From positions 166,133 to 230,132 of the forward strand of contig ML976710.1 of assembly GCA_010015655.1 (NCBI GenBank): a stretch of 64,000 nt of DNA. Direction: 5' to 3'. The notes beneath the pieces are model-generated. The model did no database searches. It saw only the letters and a program-made list of their open reading frames with translations, and had not been told where the DNA came from. Shown piece by piece: positions 58,799 through 64,000 of the stretch (its first letter is position 1; each line of letters begins with the position of its first letter). The translations under genes and the position numbers were made by a program. This DNA is from Bimuria novae-zelandiae CBS 107.79. Its lineage: Eukaryota > Ascomycota > Dothideomycetes > Pleosporales > Didymosphaeriaceae.

Positions 58799-60778
58799 CT
58801 ACGACGGCCCAGACTTCATCTGCGTCCAGCCCCCGTCGCTGCGCCACGTCCCCGCCTTGGTGTAATCTCCCCTTGCACTCCCATCCATGAATGCAAAACG
58901 GAAGTACTCGGGCACGTGATCCATGTGTCTCACCCACGTGAAGCTCGCTTTGTCCGCGTCTTCGTACCCGCGGAAACGCTCTACATCATTTACTAGCACA
59001 CTCATACCATCGTAGTGCTTCGGATGCGGCAACTCCCATTCAAAGGTGATGTTTGGCTTCAAGCTAGTGCCTATATTGCTGTGAATGATGGGCGCAGTGA
59101 TGATCGGGAGCATGGTACCCAGCTGTCCGTCACCCCGCAGCTCTGCCGGGGTTTGCAGAATGCTGTCGAATCCCCAGCGGGCGATACCGTTGATGAAGAG
59201 GCCGATGAGGATGCCCTGGAAAAGCAAACTGGGCCGCGTTTGCATAGAGGTCCCGCCAACGAGGAGGAGGCCGAGTATGTAGTGGTGGATGCGGACGCTC
59301 ATCTTGGGGATGGCGACGAGGATCAGTATGACGGCCACGTAGATGCCATAGAGAGCGAGGTAGCGTGGAAGGCGGCCTTCCACTCTCAGGGCCCAAGCCT
59401 GCCCGAGGGCGATGCAGAGTAGCGTCAGTACAATAATGATAAGGGCCGGCACAGCGCCAGGCTGATTCTTGATGTCGTGCGGAGTAAGGCGCTCGATGGG
59501 GATCTTGTCGAAGGTGTAGTTGTTCAAAGCCCCGACCCAGCAGCCGCCCAGCCAAAGAATGGTCTTTTCGATCTGTGCATCTAATCCAAGCAGGGTTCTT
59601 CTGACGAAAAATTTGTATACGGCGAACATGCAAAAGCTAGCAGGCAAAAAGCGGCCCAGAGCGATGCTGACAATAGAGTAATAATCGGTAAGGTTCGGAG
59701 GATCGGATGCGAGTGCGACGTGGAAGAAGATGGCTAAAAACACAGAGGGAAAGAATACAACTGGCGAGTCGGTGAACAAGGATAGGAGGATGGTGAAGGT
59801 CAGCGAGACTCCAAGCAGCGGCCATCTCAGATCGCGACATTTGGACTGGGTGCCTTCGAGGAAGGTAAACGACCTAGGGAAGTATGAGTTGAAGCTGATA
59901 CTCTTCATGTGCTTGCGATTGACGCTGGGATAGTGACTCTTCTCGCCTACGAAGGACAGAACACCGCATCCACCAGACTTGTCGCTGATGAAGCCTGCGT
60001 GGATAGCTGCTCCACAAACGAAGGAGTCAGCTCGATAGTATGTGTTCTCCAACGAATCTTCCTCGTCTGTCGGGCCCCCGATTACCAGAGGCCTATAGTT
60101 TATCTCTTTCTTCCCAACGGCATGCGGGTTCAGCACTTGTATACGCTTGCAGTTTGCAGGACAGCGGAAAGCCATGGTGTGGTTGGCAAAAGGTCGGCAC
60201 AGGTCGCCATTGAGACCGCAGCCATTCCCGTCGCGCCACAGCCTGTCTGTACACCGAATGTTGACGGGCGAACCATGGCCGGGGATGTCGGCAGTGAAGG
60301 CAGAGCGGTGCAGGACTAGGGAGAAGCTCAAGAACCAGGCGACGTAAAAGACTATCAACAGGGTGACCTTGTGCTTTCGTTTCGGGAAGTAGCGATCAAG
60401 CAGCTGGAGGGGCGCGCGCTGCACCGTGGGAAAGAGCGGCCGGATGCTCCACGGGCGTGGCGGCTGCGGACCTTCCACCCATGACTTTGTAAATTTCCAT
60501 GCGCGTTGTATCCGCGGAGGAATGTATTTGCTCATGTAGGAAGGTTGTCGGGCGAACTGTTCATCATCGTCGGAAGCTTCGGAAGCATCTACGAGCGTCG
60601 CGCCGGCAGCCGTGGAGTCGTCCGAGGAGGGAAGCTCGTATTCGTCGTCGCGATAGATTTGCGGAGGTGCCTCTTCGTCATCTACTTCGTTCCCGGGCGG
60701 CATCTCGTAAATGCTGTCGAGTTCGTGGCGCGACGATGGCCGAGATAGCTTGACGGCAGCGTGTATGCGCGGCTCCAC
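58799..60778 (-). CDS. LCCL-domain multi-pass membrane protein
   Basis: A single exon of 659 codons with an ATG at 60778. The first 90 residues are acidic and low in complexity (cytosolic). A membrane segment at about 140-160 (KVTLLIVFYVAWFLSFSLVL) is followed by the LCCL domain at about 170-300: CTDRLWRDGNGCGLNGDLCR, FRCPANC, DSFVCGAAIHAGFISDKSGG and the LEGTQSKC end. The Cys pattern and the AAIHAG motif are diagnostic. Then come about eight hydrophobic segments (330-560), including LLGVSLTFTILLSLF and LYGIYVAVILILVAIP, and a hydrophilic C-terminus ending in GGWTQMKSGPS. LCCL plus multi-TM architecture is a known fungal family of unknown function. Transcribed divergently from the aminotransferase gene. 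Confidence 0.92.
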   Translation of the reverse strand: MEPRIHAAVKLSRPSSRHELDSIYEMPPGNEVDDEEAPPQIYRDDEYELPSSDDSTAAGATLVDASEASDDDEQFARQPSYMSKYIPPRIQRAWKFTKSWVEGPQPPRPWSIRPLFPTVQRAPLQLLDRYFPKRKHKVTLLIVFYVAWFLSFSLVLHRSAFTADIPGHGSPVNIRCTDRLWRDGNGCGLNGDLCRPFANHTMAFRCPANCKRIQVLNPHAVGKKEINYRPLVIGGPTDEEDSLENTYYRADSFVCGAAIHAGFISDKSGGCGVLSFVGEKSHYPSVNRKHMKSISFNSYFPRSFTFLEGTQSKCRDLRWPLLGVSLTFTILLSLFTDSPVVFFPSVFLAIFFHVALASDPPNLTDYYSIVSIALGRFLPASFCMFAVYKFFVRRTLLGLDAQIEKTILWLGGCWVGALNNYTFDKIPIERLTPHDIKNQPGAVPALIIIVLTLLCIALGQAWALRVEGRLPRYLALYGIYVAVILILVAIPKMSVRIHHYILGLLLVGGTSMQTRPSLLFQGILIGLFINGIARWGFDSILQTPAELRGDGQLGTMLPIITAPIIHSNIGTSLKPNITFEWELPHPKHYDGMSVLVNDVERFRGYEDADKASFTWVRHMDHVPEYFRFAFMDGSARGDYTKAGTWRSDGGWTQMKSGPS

Positions 60779-61288
60779 AGGAAGAGAGCCGGCAAGAATG
60801 CTAGGGACTAAAGAAGGACGAAGCTAAGGGGTATAAATGCGAAAAGGTCTATTCGACAATCAAGAACGTAGCGAGGTTGTAGGACGTCGCGGAGGAGAGC
60901 TCGAAGACGCGTGGGACCTGCACAGACAGCCGCTCAACTCCATGGATGCCGTCACGCGCTAACCGTAGAACCTCAGCCTTACCAGGCGGACACGGCATTG
61001 AGGAGCTTCACAGGGTCAAGCCAACGGCTGTGAGTTCCAACCATTGAAGGGCAATCGTACATTAACGAGGCCATGCACGTCTTCAAGCGACGTGTCATGG
61101 GATTCATCGAGTCGTCATAATGGTTGTAATCACGCCTTTCATTATTAAGTCAGCCTTATCTTCTCGTCGGCTCGGACCAAAACCCACTTCTCTCCATCTC
61201 TTCGCATACGGGCTTGGTTGTAGCTCCATATTTGCCTATTGTCTGATCTGACTTGGAACTTCTGTGTGCTTGGAATTGCTACTTCAAC
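60779..61288. promoter_or_regulatory. Shared 510-bp intergenic region between divergent genes
   Basis: The LCCL gene (minus) and the aminotransferase gene (plus) start at opposite ends, so both promoters must lie here. A TATA-like tataaatg lies at 60831-60838, about 55 bp upstream of the LCCL start (read on the minus strand as catttata). CT-rich sequence (ttctctccatctcttcg) precedes the aminotransferase start, common in fungal promoters. No specific operator recognised. Confidence 0.45.
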
Positions 61289-63189
61289 ATGTCGTACACG
61301 TCAGACCCAACAAGCTTCCCAGAGCCCGTCGACCTCTCCCACCACCTGTCACGGAGCACGCGGGCGCGACAGGCGTCCAAGATGAAGAGCTTCTACAAGT
61401 ATTTCTCAATCCCTGGTATTTCGCAATTAGGTGGAGGTAAGCATACTAAGCTCTACATGAACATCGCATCGAAAAAGCTGACGGTGCCGCTAGGTCTGCC
61501 GAATGACAAGTACTTTCCTTATGATACCCTCGAGGCCAAGGTGGGTCGCACCCTCCAACCATGCAGAAGCCTTCGTTGACTAGCGTGTAGGTTGCGCACC
61601 CGAATCGCTGGAAGCCCACGCCCAACAAACCCATCGATCCTCCACCCAGCGACCCTCTCACCGCAGAGGCCAACCGTAGAGACGACCCTCCCGCAGCGCA
61701 CCTGGTTGTGCCCCACGACTCTGGTGTTCAAGACCCGTCCCGTATCATTGATCTCAAATCGGCGCTGCAGTATGGCACAGTGCAGGGCTACCCGTCACTG
61801 TACGCCTTCATCCGCCAGTTTACGCGTGAGAACATGCATCCCATCGTGCCATACAAGGGTGGTCCAGATGTTATCTTAACCTGCGGCTCTACAGATGGTT
61901 TCTCCAAGACGCTCCAAGCCTTCTCCAACGAGTGGGCCGAAGGCCACGACCCGGTCGAAGAACGGCCCGGCTTGTTGTGCGAGCAGTATTGCTACATGAA
62001 CGCGATCCAAACAGCGGCACCGCGAGGTTTCAACATCGCGCCCGTGGCCATCGACGACGAGGGAATGGTCGCCAAGGGTCCAGGTGGCTTGGAGGATGTG
62101 TTGGACAACTGGGACTTCTCCAAGGGCCGTCGTCCGCACCTCATGTATACCATCACCATCGGCCAGAACCCCACTAGCGGCACCCTCAGTGTAGCCCGGC
62201 GGACCGAGATTTACGCTCTCTGCGTCAAATACGACATCCTGATCGTTGAAGACGATCCATACTGGTACCTCCAGTTCCCATCGTCCGCACCCAGCGCCGC
62301 CGCCGCCGCTCCCAAACCCTTAAAGTCTTCCGGTTTCGAATTCCTCGACTCGCTCATTCCTTCCTACCTATCGTTCGACTACCAGGGCCGCGTCATCCGC
62401 CTAGACACCTTCTCCAAGACTGTCGCACCGGGCTGTCGTCTGGGCTGGATTACCGCACAACCCGCCCTCGTCGAGCGCCTCCTCCGCGTTACCGAGACCA
62501 GCACCCAGCAGCCCTCCGGCTTCGTGCAATCCATGATCGCAGAACTGCTCATGGGCCCACAGAGCTCGACCGATCCTGGTCGTGGCGGGGCTGCTGATGG
62601 GAGCGGCTGGAAGGTCGATGGGTGGGTGCGCTGGCTCGAGGGCCTCCGTGGAAACTACGAACGCAGGATGTGTACCATGTGTGACGTGCTCGACGCCAAC
62701 AAGCATCTGGTCAAGGCTGGACGCCGAAAGTCTTTCGACGAGATTGCCGACAACGAAGACGAATGGGCAGTGGTTGAGAAGACCATCATCTACGATTTTG
62801 TTCGACCGCTCGGTGGCATGTTCGTCTGGGTGCGCTTCGACTTCTCCAGCCACCCGCTTGCCAAGCAGGTCCCTCCCCAGCGGCTCTCGCAGGCACTCTG
62901 GGTCTTCTGGAGGACGAAACCGTATCTGGTGCTCGTGGCGCCGGGCAACCTGTTTGCGCCCAACGCAGAAATCAAGAATATCGACGCTTTCAACTGCGCA
63001 AGGTTGTGCTTCGCGGCATGCCCAGTGGATGAGGTCAAGAGCATTACGAAGCGCTTCACCGATGGAGCGCAGGCGTTCTGGCGGATCAGGACTGTGGAGA
63101 AGATCAACAAGCTGCTAGACGAGGATGAGGATGCACAGGCATCGGGGGGAGTGGACGCAGGTCTAGCGCTCCTGAACGGTATGTGTTAG
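61289..63189 (+). CDS. PLP-dependent aminotransferase class I/II, Aro8 / aminoadipate type, three exons
   Basis: Exons 61289-61436, 61494-61540 and 61591-63189, introns of 57 and 50 bp (GTAAGC...TAG and GTGGGT...TAG), 597 residues. The start has SRSTRARQASKMKSFYKYFS and then GISQLGGGLPNDKYFPYDTL, the fold-type I N-terminus of Aro8/kynurenine-aminoadipate transaminases. TCGSTDGFSKTLQAF binds the cofactor phosphate; YTITIGQNPTSGTLS contains the Asn/Pro motif; IVEDDPYWYLQF carries the Asp that pairs with the pyridine nitrogen. RLDTFSKTVAPGCRLGW holds the Schiff-base Lys at about residue 300. The C-terminal domain (GGMFVWVRFDF, NLFAPNAEI, RLCFAACPVDEV) is complete. Probable roles are 2-aminoadipate/2-oxoadipate exchange in lysine synthesis or aromatic amino acid transamination; sequence alone does not decide which. 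Confidence 0.92.
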
Positions 63190-63316
63190 GAAATAATCAG
63201 TGCAAGGGTTCACGCTTTGCATGCGGATATCGTGCTTTGTCTTCGCTCAAATGTAAGCCTAGACAGGGTTCCAGTATTACTGATTAGCGGAGGTGCCGTC
63301 TTTCTTCTTTGCAAGT
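63190..63316. terminator. Short convergent intergenic region
   Basis: 127 bp between the stop of the aminotransferase (plus) and the stop of the next gene (minus). The genes converge, so their 3' ends probably overlap. No clear poly(A) signal. Confidence 0.4.
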
Positions 63317-64000
63317 TCACATCTCGAGAACGACTGTTGTGGTACGGAATCGGGCGGCAGAGCGATACCATGCCAGTACATAGGTAACTAGGGAAATGTG
63401 CGTCGAGCCGGGGTGTCGCTTAGTTTGCTTGATGCGTCCGCGGGAAGCAACACTAGCCCCTATTTTTGCCATAGCCTCTGCCTTGGAAATAGAGATAATT
63501 TGCGGCGCGACTACTTGGGATAGTAGCGGCGGCAGTGTAGCCTCTTCGGGAATCGTGAACATGCGCAGGCGGGTAGCAATCTGGCTGAGGCGTGGCGACG
63601 CGGAGAGTACAGCAGTGGGCACGACCAGACAGAGGCCGATGACCAACTGTACAACCCCATGAAGCAGGAATATATCCTGGGTAATGATCAGACCGGTGAT
63701 AACAAAGCCGATTAGGGTTTGAGGCCAGAGGACGCGAAAGGCATCGCGCCAGCTGAGGCCAAGTCGGTCGCGGTTTTGGCCGTCCCAAGTGATGGATTTG
63801 CCGAAGAAAAAAAAAGCCGCAGATTAAGACCGTGATGGCGACAGCAAGTGCGGGTCCGACCAGTGACATGAAGATCAGCTCTAGCAAGGCGGAGATGGTA
63901 CAGCGGAACCCGCCGCCATAGCACTTGAAGGAGGTCTCCGCAACATTGAGAATACTAGCAATTTTGGGGAAGTTGCTGAAGCCAAGAATTATCGTTTGCG
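63317..64000 (-). pseudogene. Membrane glucosyltransferase resembling bacterial MdoH/OpgH, C-terminal part, frameshifted, truncated by window edge
   Basis: From 64000 the minus strand reads in one frame SFKCYGGGFRCTISALLELI and FMSLVGPALAVAITVLICGF. At the poly-T run (nine T on the minus strand, plus-strand a at 63807-63815) the homologous frame shifts. It continues as GKSITWDGQNRDRLGLSWRD then AFRVLWPQTLIGFVITGLII, and ends with SASPRLSQIATRLRMFTIPE and a stop at 63317. The order of membrane segments, the WDGQxRD...LSWRDAxRxxWPQT motif and the final FTIPEE (usual LFLTPEE) match the C-terminal part of the periplasmic-glucan glucosyltransferase H family. The GT2 catalytic domain would lie right of the window. 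Loss of one base of the homopolymer would rejoin the frames, so this may be a sequencing error. A family mainly bacterial suggests old horizontal transfer; identification is moderate. Confidence 0.55.

Noticed and set aside
46896..63189. A secondary metabolite or RiPP gene cluster
   Set aside because: No synthase, precursor peptide, DUF3328, P450 or transporter was found; the six genes are of unrelated housekeeping or surface type.

Overview
This window is from a filamentous ascomycete (Pezizomycotina). A Dothideomycete such as a member of the Pleosporales is my best guess, but that is inferred from gene families and genome architecture and not from a marker gene. It has the two-compartment layout typical of genomes shaped by repeat-induced point mutation (RIP). 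Bases 1 to about 46,800 are a very AT-rich, gene-free block of transposons peppered with TpA and TAA/TAG stops. Bases about 46,800 to 64,000 are GC-balanced and carry six ordinary nuclear genes with short fungal introns (50-179 bp, GTNNG...YAG).

The repeat block reads as layers of insertions. (a) 1-9503 is a plus-strand Ty3/gypsy element (Gypsy-1). It is split by a small LTR element (2260-7155, TSD ttaat) that itself holds a Tc1-type element (2469-3714) and a Fot1/pogo-type element (4141-5986). (b) 9504-16502 holds a minus-strand gypsy pol relic and copies of the same LTR (LTR-A), one of them split by a second copy of the small LTR element (14163-16122). (c) 16503-20320 is another minus-strand gypsy relic next to a different LTR (LTR-B). 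(d) 20332-20760 contains telomere-like repeats in a head-to-head arrangement. (e) 20761-25713 holds degenerate relics, a gypsy gag and LTR-A pieces. (f) 25714-43880 is the centrepiece. A copia relic (Copia-3) is split by Copia-1 (28033-43719, TSD agatt). Copia-1 is split by a hAT element (29671-39575, 8-bp TSD gttacgga), which is split by Copia-2 (33021-39552, TSD caatc). Copia-2 is split by a 1.4-kb non-autonomous LTR element (34546-35950, TSD aggct) whose two 119-bp LTRs are identical. All four target-site duplications can be read directly, so the order of insertion is certain. (g) 43881-46801 holds further relics, a clean solo LTR-B (45216-45473, TSD ctagc) and the duplicated end of a Fot1-like element.

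The gene compartment starts 95 bp after the last repeat. It holds a GPI-anchored S41 peptidase-like protein (minus), a BCS1-like mitochondrial AAA ATPase (minus, with an in-frame TAG), a secreted DUF1996 protein (minus), an LCCL-domain multi-pass membrane protein (minus), a divergently transcribed PLP aminotransferase of the Aro8/aminoadipate type (plus), and the 3' end of a membrane glucosyltransferase resembling bacterial MdoH/OpgH (minus, with a homopolymer frameshift, running off the right edge). These genes do not form an obvious pathway or biosynthetic cluster.

The observations most worth a second look are the four-deep dated insertion nest, the young non-autonomous LTR element that shares its leader and gag start with Copia-2, the small LTR element with an unidentified ORF, the telomere-like palindrome, and the two broken reading frames in the otherwise healthy gene compartment.
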